A stretch of DNA of 64,000 bases from Fidelibacterota bacterium (GTDB lineage: Bacteria; Pseudomonadota; Alphaproteobacteria; Rhodospirillales; Rhodospirillaceae), in assembly GCA_947476275.1 (NCBI GenBank), contig CANJPQ010000016.1:1-64000 (forward strand), in the 5' to 3' direction. Under the pieces are notes generated by a model that had not been told where the DNA came from, ran no database searches, and was given only the letters and a program-made list of their open reading frames with translations. The position numbers and the translations under genes were made by a program. This document shows positions 1 to 7,917 of the stretch, piece after piece. Position 1 is the first letter of the stretch; each line of letters starts with the position of its first letter.

Positions 1-71
1 CCATGCGACAGCGGGAAATACGGCGCGATACGGCGCATCTGCGCCTCCGAGAGCATAAACACATCTTCCAT
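1..71 (-). CDS. IS5-family transposase, N-terminal fragment
   Basis: Only the first 23 complete codons are inside the window; the gene runs off the left edge. The peptide starts MEDVFMLSEAQMRRIAPYF and continues to PLSHG, the usual opening of IS5/IS427-type DDE transposases. An AGGAGGT Shine-Dalgarno (complement of 78-84) lies 6 bases before the ATG at 71. Recognition rests on this short N-terminus, so the group within IS5 is not settled. The element end should lie between here and the TTAG at 150-153. Confidence 0.7.
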   Translation of the reverse strand, partial: MEDVFMLSEAQMRRIAPYFPLSH

Positions 72-133
72 GGCGGCACCTCCTGCGAGGCGACCATCGA
101 ATCAACATACGACTCAGCTCGCAAGGAATTTAA

Positions 134-153
134 TGGGTCCTGAGCCTAGTTAG
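134..153. mobile_element. Probable IS terminus with TTAG target copy
   Basis: The stretch tgggtcctgagcctag followed by TTAG lies just outside the transposase start. IS5-group elements are known to duplicate YTAR targets, and TTAG (complement CTAA) fits. The TAA stop of the neighbouring minus-strand gene falls inside this tetranucleotide. The other inverted repeat is outside the window, so the exact terminus is an inference. Confidence 0.4.
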
Positions 154-656
154 GCCGCCCGCCGCCGTCCTCGATACCAACTCACCAAGACATCGAGTCC
201 GTCGAGCGTGCGGGCTCTCGCCGCGTCCGCTGTGTTGGTGAGAAGCCACAGCGGTAAGCGCTCGTGCACAACAAAACTTTCGACGGCGCCGAGGATGCCG
301 TGTCCGCGTTGACGGAGGGCGGCACAAGCTACGCGATATCGAGTCTCCGCTTCCGATGCGTTCGGAATACTACTCGATCCCGATGTGCGGAGCAGGTCGA
401 GCGCTTTCGGGTGCGGTGAGCCGAACACCAGCGCCCGGCACGCCGCGAAATAGCCTGCCGCGGTATGCGTATCGCAGTCGATCAGATTCTTACTCAACGC
501 GAGATCGAGCGGACATGTCGACAATGTGGGGTCGACTGCGAGCGCAGCACGCTTGGCGGCGAGTTCCGGCGTGCCAAGATCGATCATGGGCTGCGGAGCC
601 TTACGGGGCCGTCCCCCTTTGTGAAGGCGCCGCGCGCGCCTGCTGTGCTTAGGCAT
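150..656 (-). CDS. Hypothetical protein, prophage-like
   Basis: 168 residues with a basic N-terminus (MPKHSRRARRLHKGGRPRK) and no recognised domain. The ATG at 656 was chosen because it overlaps the TAA of the upstream gene by 8 bases, typical of translational coupling; a longer in-frame start further upstream would lie inside that gene. The TAA stop abuts the presumed IS end, so the original protein may have been longer and cut by the insertion. Its place in a minus-strand pair opposite a repressor suggests an early gene of a mobile element. No function is proposed. Confidence 0.6.
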   Translation of the reverse strand: MPKHSRRARRLHKGGRPRKAPQPMIDLGTPELAAKRAALAVDPTLSTCPLDLALSKNLIDCDTHTAAGYFAACRALVFGSPHPKALDLLRTSGSSSIPNASEAETRYRVACAALRQRGHGILGAVESFVVHERLPLWLLTNTADAARARTLDGLDVLVSWYRGRRRAA

Positions 657-1158
657 CGGTGCACAGGTCCGCGCTGGAGCGGGTGAAACTGGTAGCGGCG
701 AATCTCCCCACTGCCGCCAGTGCGGCACCGTTGATTGGCCATCGTCCCGCCGGGCACTCCCGGCTCAGCAGCGATTCCGCAACGTCCTCATAGCGGCCGC
801 CCTTCAACGCGGCTTCAATCGTCGTATCGGGCTGAGGCCACGTTCCGCGTTTGCGGCGGGGTGTCGGAGCACCCATGGGGCGTGCCAACCCGTTCAAACG
901 CCGCGCCACAAACTCCTGCGAACGGCCCAACTGCTCCGCGATATGCGTGATCGTGCATCCTTCGCCGGCCAAGGCTTGGATCCGCGCCCACTCCTCCGCT
1001 GTCCCTCGTGGCGGTGCCGAAACGGAGGCTAGTCCGTAGCGTTCGGCCATGAGGGTGACGGTCCGGCGGTTCATTTCGAGCCGCTCCGCGACCACGTAGA
1101 GGGGGTATTCGGCAACGAGCGCACGGAATTCCGCTTCGTCGATGTCACGACGCGTCAT
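649..1158 (-). CDS. Small helix-turn-helix protein
   Basis: 169 residues. Two segments look like DNA-binding helices: residues about 10-38 (VAERLEMNRRTVTLMAERYG) and about 60-80 (ITHIAEQLGRSQEFVARRL), resembling the HTH of resolvases or phage regulators. The ATG at 1158 is preceded by GAGGTGTCC, a good ribosome site; a longer reading frame extends to 1293 without one. It is transcribed divergently from the S24 repressor across a 285-base region with operator-like repeats, so it is probably the repressor's target. Exact role unknown. Confidence 0.65.
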   Translation of the reverse strand: MTRRDIDEAEFRALVAEYPLYVVAERLEMNRRTVTLMAERYGLASVSAPPRGTAEEWARIQALAGEGCTITHIAEQLGRSQEFVARRLNGLARPMGAPTPRRKRGTWPQPDTTIEAALKGGRYEDVAESLLSRECPAGRWPINGAALAAVGRFAATSFTRSSADLCTDA

Positions 1159-1347
1159 GGACACCTCATAGAAAAGGGGGATGGCCCCGGCCGGTTGGGG
1201 ATCTTGGGGGTGCCGGCCGGGGCCGCTGCGGAGGGGGCCGCAGCATGGGAGAGCCGCGTCACGGGGAGGAAACGTCGGATCGCCCGACGGCATTGCCTGA
1301 ACTCGCAGCGCATCCGATTCCTCCCCGTGACGAACAGGAGAATTATC

Positions 1348-1357
1348 GGTTTTTTCC
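1348..1357. promoter_or_regulatory. Operator-like site O1 (GG-N6-CC)
   Basis: GGTTTTTTCC flanked on both sides by TATC, in the divergent promoter region of the repressor. It shares the pattern GG-A/T6-CC with O2 and O3. Binding by the adjacent repressor is inferred. Confidence 0.45.
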
Positions 1358-1389
1358 TATCGCGCTACTGTATTTTCCGACTAGATTTC

Positions 1390-1399
1390 GGATTTATCC
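1390..1399. promoter_or_regulatory. Operator-like site O2 (GG-N6-CC)
   Basis: GGATTTATCC sits inside an inverted repeat with arms TCGGAT (1388-1393) and ATCCGA (1400-1405 region), 42 bases from O1, i.e. about four helical turns. Its right flank TATC matches O1. It lies about 45 bases before the repressor ATG, where it could autoregulate. Confidence 0.5.
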
Positions 1400-1443
1400 T
1401 ATCCGACAATAGGTGCTGTGGATAACTTGCAAGGCCGCTACCC

Positions 1444-2127
1444 ATGGCATCTGCGTCAAAGCCTCTCGCGAAACCCGATCGCGCCCGTAAGCGCTTGGCC
1501 GACCTTGTTGCGGCGAATCCGCAGCACAATCTGCGGAGTCTTTCGCTCGCGCTGGGTCGCAACCACTCCTACCTGCACCAGTTCATCATGGATGGAAGCC
1601 CGCGCGAGTTGCGCGAACGCGAACGTCATACGCTCGCGACTCTACTCGGCTGCAATGAAGCGGAGTTCCGCTCGGAGGAATCGGAGGACTTTGTGGCCTC
1701 GCCAGTCGCCTTGCCATCGAGGCCGCCGATGGTCACGAACACGCGAGATATGCCTATTCTAGGCCATGCAAAGGGCGGCGAAGATGCGTTCTTCATCGAT
1801 AACGGCGAGATCGCCGGCTACACCATGCGCCCACATATCTTAGATGGCGTCGCTGATGCCTATGCCGTCGAGTTTTGGGACACGAGCATGGAACCCGCTT
1901 TGAAGCACGGGCATCTGGGCTGGGTCCACCCCCGCAAGCCGGTGAAGCCCGGCGACGACGTGGTCGTCCAACTCAACGATGGGCAGGCATTGGTGAAGAC
2001 CCTTCTGCGACGGACGGAATCCCAATTGGTCCTGCGCCAATACAATCCGCCGAAGGACTTCAAGATCGACCGCGCCGGCGTGAAGAGCGTGCATCTGATT
2101 GTCGGTACCCTGCGCGTCGTCACCTGA
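1444..2127 (+). CDS. S24/LexA-like transcriptional repressor
   Basis: 227 residues. The N-terminal part (about 12-55) is a helix-turn-helix region; residues 139-225 form a peptidase S24 domain with the conserved TSMEP motif (Ser148) and a downstream VKTL lysine (Lys185), the expected Ser/Lys dyad. Family knowledge: such proteins are phage or SOS repressors that self-cleave when RecA is active. The usual Ala-Gly cleavage pair is not obvious; the nearest candidate is AKGG at 109-112, so cleavage is uncertain. Divergent from the two small minus-strand genes, with operator-like sites before and after it. Likely the master repressor of the mobile element. Confidence 0.85.
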   Translation: MASASKPLAKPDRARKRLADLVAANPQHNLRSLSLALGRNHSYLHQFIMDGSPRELRERERHTLATLLGCNEAEFRSEESEDFVASPVALPSRPPMVTNTRDMPILGHAKGGEDAFFIDNGEIAGYTMRPHILDGVADAYAVEFWDTSMEPALKHGHLGWVHPRKPVKPGDDVVVQLNDGQALVKTLLRRTESQLVLRQYNPPKDFKIDRAGVKSVHLIVGTLRVVT

Positions 2128-2141
2128 CACTTTCGCGGATC

Positions 2142-2151
2142 GGATATTTCC
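2142..2151. promoter_or_regulatory. Operator-like site O3 (GG-N6-CC)
   Basis: GGATATTTCC within the inverted repeat ATCGGA-TATT-TCCGAT, between the repressor stop and the next ATG. It has the same GG-A/T6-CC core as O1 and O2, so the downstream gene may be in the same regulon. Confidence 0.5.
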
Positions 2152-2186
2152 GATAACGAAAGCGCATCCGCTGATGGAGGCGCCTT

Positions 2187-2594
2187 ATGTCCGATCTGCC
2201 GCTGCGCGCGCTGCGCGATCTCGAACTGCGTTACGACGGCCCGATTCCCGCGCAGCACCGCGGGACTGAACAAGCCGCCCGGCGTCGCACCCGCGGCACG
2301 ATCGCGGTACTGGAAACTCAGGGTGCGCAGTTCCTTGGCCAAGCGATCCAGGGTGACAGCGAGCGCGAGGATTTCGTCGCTGACCTGAACGAACGGCGGC
2401 TCTCGGCCTGGCAGCGGGAGGGCCAAGAACGGCAGCTTGCCGCAGTGACCATCCGCACGGCCGCGCATGTTGAAGGTGCGGTCCGCGCCTTCCGGGAAGC
2501 CGCAGCCTTGCGACGTACCCTGGATCTGCCGCCTCATCCCCTTCTCAGGATCGCCCGGTTGCTTGAGGACCCCACTGCCACAAGTCGGCCTTAG
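2187..2594 (+). CDS. Hypothetical protein of the mobile-element control region
   Basis: 135 residues, charged and probably helical, with no recognised motif. A GGAGG ribosome site precedes the ATG (spacer gcgcctt). Because operator-like site O3 lies directly in front, I infer it is controlled by the S24 repressor. The 165 bases after it contain an A/T-rich tract (around 2617-2635) and then hspQ, so the accessory segment probably ends here. Confidence 0.55.
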   Translation: MSDLPLRALRDLELRYDGPIPAQHRGTEQAARRRTRGTIAVLETQGAQFLGQAIQGDSEREDFVADLNERRLSAWQREGQERQLAAVTIRTAAHVEGAVRAFREAAALRRTLDLPPHPLLRIARLLEDPTATSRP

Positions 2595-2759
2595 GGCGGG
2601 CTCAGGAATTGCGGTATTAAATATATATATTTATCAATGGGGTGGGTCGCAAGTCTGGACGTTTCAGCGCGCCGTCCTTATCCTTTGTCCGTGACTTTAA
2701 GGGCTGGGCGCAGAAGACGTCGGCAAATGGAATCGAAAGATCCCGATCGCGGTGAAGCC

Positions 2760-3071
2760 ATGTTCAAGATCGGCCAGGTGGTCAAGCACCGGCTGTTCTC
2801 GTTCCGTGGCGTCATATTTGACGTCGATCCGCAGTTCTCCAACACGGAGGAGTGGTGGCAGGCGATTCCTGAAGAAGTGCGACCGCGCAAAGACCAACCG
2901 TTCTACCACCTGCTCGCCGAGAATGAGAACAGCTACTACGTTGCCTACGTATCGCAGCAGAATTTGCTGGAAGACACCTCCGGCCAGCCGGTCGACCATC
3001 CTGAAGTCCGTTCCTACTTCACGGAATTCAAGGGCAATCACTATGTCTTCCGCCGCGGCTACGCGAACTGA
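2760..3071 (+). CDS. hspQ: Heat shock protein HspQ
   Basis: 103 residues. It matches the HspQ/YccV family throughout: FKIGQVVKHRLF, then FRGVIFDVDPQF, then QPFYHLLAENEN and YVAYVSQQNL. Family knowledge: a small cytosolic protein that binds hemimethylated DNA and acts as a specificity-enhancing factor for Lon protease. I use the ATG at 2760 because the family begins close to the FxIGQ motif; another ATG at 2727 would add 11 residues. Neither has a strong ribosome site (GGTGAAG precedes 2760). Monocistronic, upstream of the peroxiredoxin. Confidence 0.88.
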   Translation: MFKIGQVVKHRLFSFRGVIFDVDPQFSNTEEWWQAIPEEVRPRKDQPFYHLLAENENSYYVAYVSQQNLLEDTSGQPVDHPEVRSYFTEFKGNHYVFRRGYAN

Positions 3072-3209
3072 CGTCGCGTGCTGACCCCCAATCGGGCGCA
3101 TAAACTTCAATTGGAAATTCGACGCGGGGTGCTTAGTTTAGGCCCGCGATGCAACGGCCATTCACGGCCGTGCCCCCCCGGCGACATCAAAGAACAGAAG
3201 GAAATTTCT

Positions 3210-3689
3210 ATGGCGATCAAGCAAGGCGACAAAGTGCCTACGGGCAAGTTCAAGATCATGACCTCCGAGGGCGCGAAGGAGATCACCACGGATGAACTGT
3301 TCAACGGCAAGAAGGTCGTGCTGTTCGCGGTGCCCGGCGCGTTCACGCCAACCTGCTCGAACCAGCATCTGCCGAGCTATCTGAAGAACTTCGACAAGAT
3401 CAAGGCGCAAGGCGTTGACACCATCGCCTGTATGGCTGTGAACGATGCCTTCGTGATGGATGCCTGGGGCAAGGATCGCGGCGTCGGCGACAAAATCATG
3501 ATGCTCGCGGACGGCAACGGTGACTACACCAAAGCCCTGGGCCTTGAGCTTGACGCCAGCAAGTTCGGCCTCGGCTCACGTTCGAAGCGCTTCTCCATGA
3601 TCGTCGACAACGGCACGGTGAAAGAGCTGAACGTTGATGAAGGCAAGTATGAGCTGACCGGCGCCGAAGCAACCTGCCATTTGAACTAG
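3210..3689 (+). CDS. Prx5-type peroxiredoxin
   Basis: 159 residues. The peroxidatic motif PGAFTPTC (Cys49) identifies a peroxiredoxin-5/AhpE-like thiol peroxidase that reduces hydrogen peroxide and organic hydroperoxides in the cytosol using a thiol donor. Further cysteines near residue 79 and in the C-terminal ATCHLN are candidates for resolving or regulatory roles. The ATG follows AGAAGGAAA; an upstream in-frame start would add 44 residues that do not fit the family. A small inverted repeat (ACGGCC/GGCCGT, 3154-3171) lies in the leader, significance unknown. Confidence 0.93.
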   Translation: MAIKQGDKVPTGKFKIMTSEGAKEITTDELFNGKKVVLFAVPGAFTPTCSNQHLPSYLKNFDKIKAQGVDTIACMAVNDAFVMDAWGKDRGVGDKIMMLADGNGDYTKALGLELDASKFGLGSRSKRFSMIVDNGTVKELNVDEGKYELTGAEATCHLN

Positions 3690-3707
3690 AGTCTGGAGGA
3701 GGCGGCA

Positions 3708-4925
3708 ATGTCCAAGACGTCGCCGGACCATTCGCCGCCTCCTTTTACTGAAATCGGGTACCACGCTGCCGCCGCCACCACGTCACACGACGAAGCAGCG
3801 CGGTTCAACTTCATCGGCGGCGTTTACCGCCAGCTCGCCAAGCTCGCGCCCGGCAATCGCACCGCATATAGCGCACGGGTCGCCCCCAAGCTGAAGCAAG
3901 ACCTCGGTCGCGCGCCGGCAGACCGACACGAAGTGCATCGCGGCATGAAGCGCGATCCGTTCTGGCAGTGGTGGTCGGCTCTGCGACGCAACAACATGGA
4001 ATACCGTTGGGCCGCTGGGCGCTCGGTTGTGCTGCGGCAACTCGATGCGCTGAATGCCAGGGTTGCCGCGCTCAATGCTGTGGCGCCGGACCGTCTCAAA
4101 CTCGACGCTTCGGTAAAGACGCCGGTCTATATCGCCAGTGTCGACAACCATCTCATGCCGGGGAGTTACCAGACCGAAGTTCTGCCCGGTGATGCCTTCG
4201 CCGGTGCCAACTATGACTGCGGTGGCCTATTTCTATCCACCGTCGGCTTCTTCGGCCCATACAGCGACGGCGCTGGCCGCGGCCTCGCGGGCTGGATCAA
4301 GGACAACCTGCCGGACTTCAAGCCGCGCCGGATTCTCGAAATCGGCTGCACCGTCGGCCACACCTTGCTGCCGTTCGCGGAACTTTTCCCGGAGGCGGAA
4401 GTCGTCGGCGTAGACGTCGGCGCGCCGGTGCTGCGTTATGCACACGCGCGGGCGACAGCTTTGGGCTTCACGAACGTGTCTTTCGCCCAGATGGACGGTG
4501 AGGCGTTGTCCTTTCCCGACGGCCACTTTGACCTCGTATTCACTTCCATGTTCCTGCACGAGACCTCGGGCAAGGCGCTGCCGCGCATCTTGCGCGAGTG
4601 TCACCGCGTACTGGCGATGGACGGCCTTAATCTGCATCTCGAACTGCCGGCGTTCCATGAAACCTCGGATCTGATCGAACAGTGCATGCGCGAGTGGGAC
4701 TGCTACTACAACAGCGAGCCATTTTGGCGCACGCTGAACGACATGAATCTCGGCGATCAACTCACAGCCGCCGGCTTCGCGCGCGCTGACCTCGTCAGCT
4801 TCGGTCTCGATGCGCGCCGCGCCGACGGGAGCCTCGGCGGCGCGCCCATGGCGAACGCATCGGCTGCGAAGCGTCGACAGACCTGGACGATCTCCGGCGC
4901 GTGGAAGCGTTCGCCGAGCGCATGA
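3708..4925 (+). CDS. Class I SAM-dependent methyltransferase
   Basis: 405 residues. The catalytic domain is about residues 205-330: motif I ILEIGCTVGHTLLPF, an acidic residue in VVGVDVGAP, and a later FDLVFTSMFLHE typical of UbiE-like methyltransferases. The 200-residue N-terminal part is unlike known domains. GGAGGAGG precedes the ATG. It is the first gene of the glycan locus and its stop overlaps the next start, so a glycan or lipid-linked substrate is inferred; the substrate cannot be read from sequence. Confidence 0.75.
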   Translation: MSKTSPDHSPPPFTEIGYHAAAATTSHDEAARFNFIGGVYRQLAKLAPGNRTAYSARVAPKLKQDLGRAPADRHEVHRGMKRDPFWQWWSALRRNNMEYRWAAGRSVVLRQLDALNARVAALNAVAPDRLKLDASVKTPVYIASVDNHLMPGSYQTEVLPGDAFAGANYDCGGLFLSTVGFFGPYSDGAGRGLAGWIKDNLPDFKPRRILEIGCTVGHTLLPFAELFPEAEVVGVDVGAPVLRYAHARATALGFTNVSFAQMDGEALSFPDGHFDLVFTSMFLHETSGKALPRILRECHRVLAMDGLNLHLELPAFHETSDLIEQCMREWDCYYNSEPFWRTLNDMNLGDQLTAAGFARADLVSFGLDARRADGSLGGAPMANASAAKRRQTWTISGAWKRSPSA

Positions 4926-6019
4926 TGCTACGTTTCCTTCAGGTCAACACATTTTACCCCGCGTACCTGCGGGACTTTTATGCTGCACGGCCTCACCTCG
5001 TAAGCGCATCGTTCCAAGCACAGATCGATGCGTTCCTCGACGACGGATTTTCCGGTGGCCATATGCTTACGCGAGAACTAGCGCGGCGGGGCTGGACGAC
5101 CCACCAGATCATCGCCAATGCCGTACCTGCACAACGCCGCTGGCTCGCCGAAAACGAACTTTCACTGCCGGAACCGCTCGACATCGGGCTGACAACAGCG
5201 ATGCAGATACAGATGATCCGACCCGACGTGGTGTACTTCACCGACGTCATTCAATTCGATAGTCGCTTCCTACGAAAAATTCCCACCCGTCCTAAACTGC
5301 TTTTAGGGTGGCGCGGCTTCGGCCTTCCGCCGGGCGCGGATTTGGCGGAGTATGACGCGATCGTCTCCAGCTTCGACCGCACCTTTGTCGAAGCGCCGAA
5401 GTTCGGCGCCAAAGACGTCCAACGGCATTACCCAGGCTTTCCCACCGACTTCCCGGCGGCTGAGCCGATTGTCTATGATCGCGACGTCGTTTTCTCCGGC
5501 TCCGTCACCAGTCAGCACGCCACTCGAGTCGCGCTCTTACAATTGATCTGGCGTGCGAGCCGCGGCGAGGATGGCGGGCGGCAATTTGGCTTCGAACTTT
5601 TCATGCCGGATGTGTCGATGTTTCCAGCTGAAATGCAGGCTCTGAACCGGGGGAGCGTGTGGGGCAACACGATGCTGACGACGTTGCGGCGGTCGCGCGT
5701 CACCCTTAACATCGCTGTCGATGGATTCGACGTGCAACCGCCCAACATGCGCGTCATCGAAGCCACAGGCGCCGGTGCATTCCTCATCACTAACGCACAC
5801 CCTGAGCTAAGTCGCTTCTTCGAGCCTGGCGAAGAACTCGAAACTTTTGCAGATGCCGCTGAAATGATAGCAAAAATACGCGCTTATCTTTCTGAGGACG
5901 CCAAGCGCGCCGCGATCGCCGCGCGCGGTCGCATGCGTTGCCTAAACGATCACAGCCTGCCAGTGTCGGCCGCCGCCTTCGAAGCGATGATCGAGTCAAA
6001 GTTGAGCGCCAACGCATGA
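4922..6019 (+). CDS. CgeB-like glycosyltransferase
   Basis: About 365 residues. The C-terminal half has the pattern of the glycosyltransferase 1_2/CgeB family: TLRRSRVTLNIAVDGFD, then NMRVIEATGAGAFLITNAH and a FFEPGEELETFADAAEM segment, all characteristic of GT-B nucleotide-sugar domains. The start is one of the two ATGs at 4922/4925, overlapping the preceding TGA. It probably adds a sugar to the surface glycan; donor and acceptor are unknown. Confidence 0.7.
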   Translation: MMLRFLQVNTFYPAYLRDFYAARPHLVSASFQAQIDAFLDDGFSGGHMLTRELARRGWTTHQIIANAVPAQRRWLAENELSLPEPLDIGLTTAMQIQMIRPDVVYFTDVIQFDSRFLRKIPTRPKLLLGWRGFGLPPGADLAEYDAIVSSFDRTFVEAPKFGAKDVQRHYPGFPTDFPAAEPIVYDRDVVFSGSVTSQHATRVALLQLIWRASRGEDGGRQFGFELFMPDVSMFPAEMQALNRGSVWGNTMLTTLRRSRVTLNIAVDGFDVQPPNMRVIEATGAGAFLITNAHPELSRFFEPGEELETFADAAEMIAKIRAYLSEDAKRAAIAARGRMRCLNDHSLPVSAAAFEAMIESKLSANA

Positions 6020-7092
6020 CGTTGCCCGATCCAAACTACTGGCGCGGGCGTCGCGTGTTGGTCACCGGCCACACCGGATTCAAAGGTGGTTGGCTGTCGC
6101 TCTGGCTGTCCCAGTTTGGTGCCCAAGTCACCGGATACGCCCTGCCGCCGGAGCATCAAGAAGGCATCTATGTCGCCGCCGATGTTGCCCGCGGGATCGT
6201 GCCCGTGAGCGGCGATCTGAAGGATCGCTCGCGCTTGCGCCATCTTATCGAACTCATGCGGCCCAGCGTGATCTTCCATCTCGCTGCGCAAGCCCTCGTG
6301 CGCCGTGGACACACCGATCCGCTCGGCACTTATATGACGAATGTGATGGGCACCGCCGAAGTGCTCGAAGCGGCGCGTCAGTTTCCTTTCGTGCGGGCCG
6401 TCGTCGTCGTGACGTCGGATAAGGTCTACGAGAACTCAGATGAAGGCCGCGCGTTCAAGGAAGGCGATCGCCTTGGCGGGCTCGAACCCTACGGCGTCAG
6501 CAAAGCGGCGGCGGAAATGATCGTCACCGCCTTTCGCCATGGCCTCAAGGGTGAAGGCCCTGCGGTCGCCAGCGTGCGCGCCGGCAACGTGCTCGGTGGT
6601 GGCGACTTCGCGGAAGATCGCCTTGTCCCGGACGCCATTCGCGCCTTCCGCTCCCAAACCCCGCTCGACATCCGCAATCCGCTATCGACCCGCCCCTGGC
6701 AGCACGTGCTCGACCCGCTCGCTGGCTACATGATGCTGGCGGAGCGGTTGGCCGAGGGCGATCCGATGTGGCAGCGCGCCTGGAATTTCGGCGCCGAGAC
6801 GACCGAGCCGGTTTACACCCTGGCGGACAAGATGGTGGAACTGTGGAACCGGGCGGGCTTTAGCGAAGCGTCCTGGGTCTCCCGCGCCGATCCAACAGCG
6901 CCCTATGAGGCGAAGGTCCTCGCTCTCGACAGCTCGGAGACCCGCGACAGCCTGGACTGGTGGCCCCGCCTGGGGCTCGCCGACGCCCTTGGCTGGACGA
7001 TGGACTGGTACATCGCACAATCCATGGGCGATTCCATGTATGGAACGTCGTCTGCCATGATCGACTCCTATATGGGCCTGGTCGCGATTTAA
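6016..7092 (+). CDS. rfbG: CDP-glucose 4,6-dehydratase
   Basis: 358 residues, an SDR of the family's usual length. The NAD-binding GHTGFKGGW motif (residues 18-26), TSDKVYEN (133-140) and the catalytic YGVSK (Tyr159, Lys163) match RfbG/DdhB. It converts CDP-D-glucose to CDP-4-keto-6-deoxy-D-glucose in the cytosol. The ATG overlaps the stop of the previous gene (ATGA). rfbF and rfbH follow directly, giving the first three steps of CDP-3,6-dideoxyhexose synthesis. Confidence 0.92.
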   Translation: MTLPDPNYWRGRRVLVTGHTGFKGGWLSLWLSQFGAQVTGYALPPEHQEGIYVAADVARGIVPVSGDLKDRSRLRHLIELMRPSVIFHLAAQALVRRGHTDPLGTYMTNVMGTAEVLEAARQFPFVRAVVVVTSDKVYENSDEGRAFKEGDRLGGLEPYGVSKAAAEMIVTAFRHGLKGEGPAVASVRAGNVLGGGDFAEDRLVPDAIRAFRSQTPLDIRNPLSTRPWQHVLDPLAGYMMLAERLAEGDPMWQRAWNFGAETTEPVYTLADKMVELWNRAGFSEASWVSRADPTAPYEAKVLALDSSETRDSLDWWPRLGLADALGWTMDWYIAQSMGDSMYGTSSAMIDSYMGLVAI

Positions 7093-7096
7093 CCCA

Positions 7097-7120
7097 TTGT
7101 TAGCGCTGACCTTGTTAGCG
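7097..7120 (+). repeat. Direct repeat TTGTTAGCG x2 in leader of rfbF
   Basis: TTGTTAGCG occurs at 7097-7105 and 7112-7120, a 15-base period, in the 60-base gap between rfbG and rfbF. Similar words (TTGTTAACG, GGTTAGCG) stand before the wlbA-like gene at 17158-17175. Could be a regulatory site; no known consensus recognised. Confidence 0.35.
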
Positions 7121-7152
7121 TCAGTCGATTCAACAGGCTTGTGGAGACGGTT

Positions 7153-7917
7153 GTGAAAGCGGTCATTCTGGCCGGCGGACAAGGTACGCGCCTGCGCGAA
7201 GAGACCGAGGCGCGTCCTAAGCCCATGGTCGAAGTCGGCGGCCGTCCAATCCTCTGGCACATCATGAAGATCTATGCCGCCCACGGCATCACGGAGTTCG
7301 TGATCTGCCTTGGCTATCGCGGCTACATGATCAAGGAATACTTCTCGAACTACATGCTGCACATGTCCGACGTCACGATTGACCTCGGGCGCAATAGCAT
7401 GGACGTCCACCACAGCCAGGCCGAGCCATGGCGCATCACCCTCGTCGACACCGGCGCGGAAACGATGACCGGCGGTCGCCTGAAGCGCGTCATGCGCTAC
7501 CTCGACGACGAACCGTTCTGCATGACCTATGGCGATGGTGTCGGCGATGTGCACGTCGCCGATGGCATCGCGGCATTCAAGAAAGCCGGCAAGCTTGCAC
7601 AGGTTACCGCCGTGCAAATGCCGGGCCGCTTCGGTGTGCTCGATCTGAAAGGCGACACCGTTGGCGGCTTCCGCGAGAAGCCCGCGGACGGCGGATGGAT
7701 CAACGGTGGTTTCTTTGTCCTGTCGCCGCAGGTTGTCCGCTATATTGACGGCGACCATATCAACTGGGAACGCGAACCCATGGAACGGCTATCTGCCGAT
7801 GGTCAGCTTGCCGTCGTGCGCCACACCGGCTTTTGGATGCCCATGGACACCCTGCGCGACAAGCAGACGCTCGATCAGCTCTGGGCCACCGAAAAGGCTC
7901 CCTGGCGGGTGTGGTGA
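7153..7917 (+). CDS. rfbF: Glucose-1-phosphate cytidylyltransferase
   Basis: 254 residues. The N-terminal nucleotidyltransferase signature KAVILAGGQGTRL, then ARPKPMVEVGGRPILWHIM and DDEPFCMTYGDGVGDV are those of RfbF/DdhA, which makes CDP-glucose from CTP and glucose 1-phosphate. I start at GTG 7153 because the family begins MKAVILAGG and GTGGAG lies just upstream as ribosome site; the GTG at 7141 would remove that site. The stop overlaps the rfbH start. Confidence 0.92.
   Translation: MKAVILAGGQGTRLREETEARPKPMVEVGGRPILWHIMKIYAAHGITEFVICLGYRGYMIKEYFSNYMLHMSDVTIDLGRNSMDVHHSQAEPWRITLVDTGAETMTGGRLKRVMRYLDDEPFCMTYGDGVGDVHVADGIAAFKKAGKLAQVTAVQMPGRFGVLDLKGDTVGGFREKPADGGWINGGFFVLSPQVVRYIDGDHINWEREPMERLSADGQLAVVRHTGFWMPMDTLRDKQTLDQLWATEKAPWRVW

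Noticed and set aside
1860-2537. 225-residue minus-strand frame across the repressor and the next gene
   Set aside because: It spans a promoter region with operator-like sites and has no recognisable protein features.
2617-2635. A/T-rich tract as a possible attachment site or origin
   Set aside because: No tRNA, direct repeat or integrase is nearby in the window, so the tract alone is not enough.
3154-3171. Inverted repeat ACGGCC/GGCCGT in the peroxiredoxin leader as a riboswitch or OxyR site
   Set aside because: Only six paired bases in high-GC DNA and no similarity to a known element.
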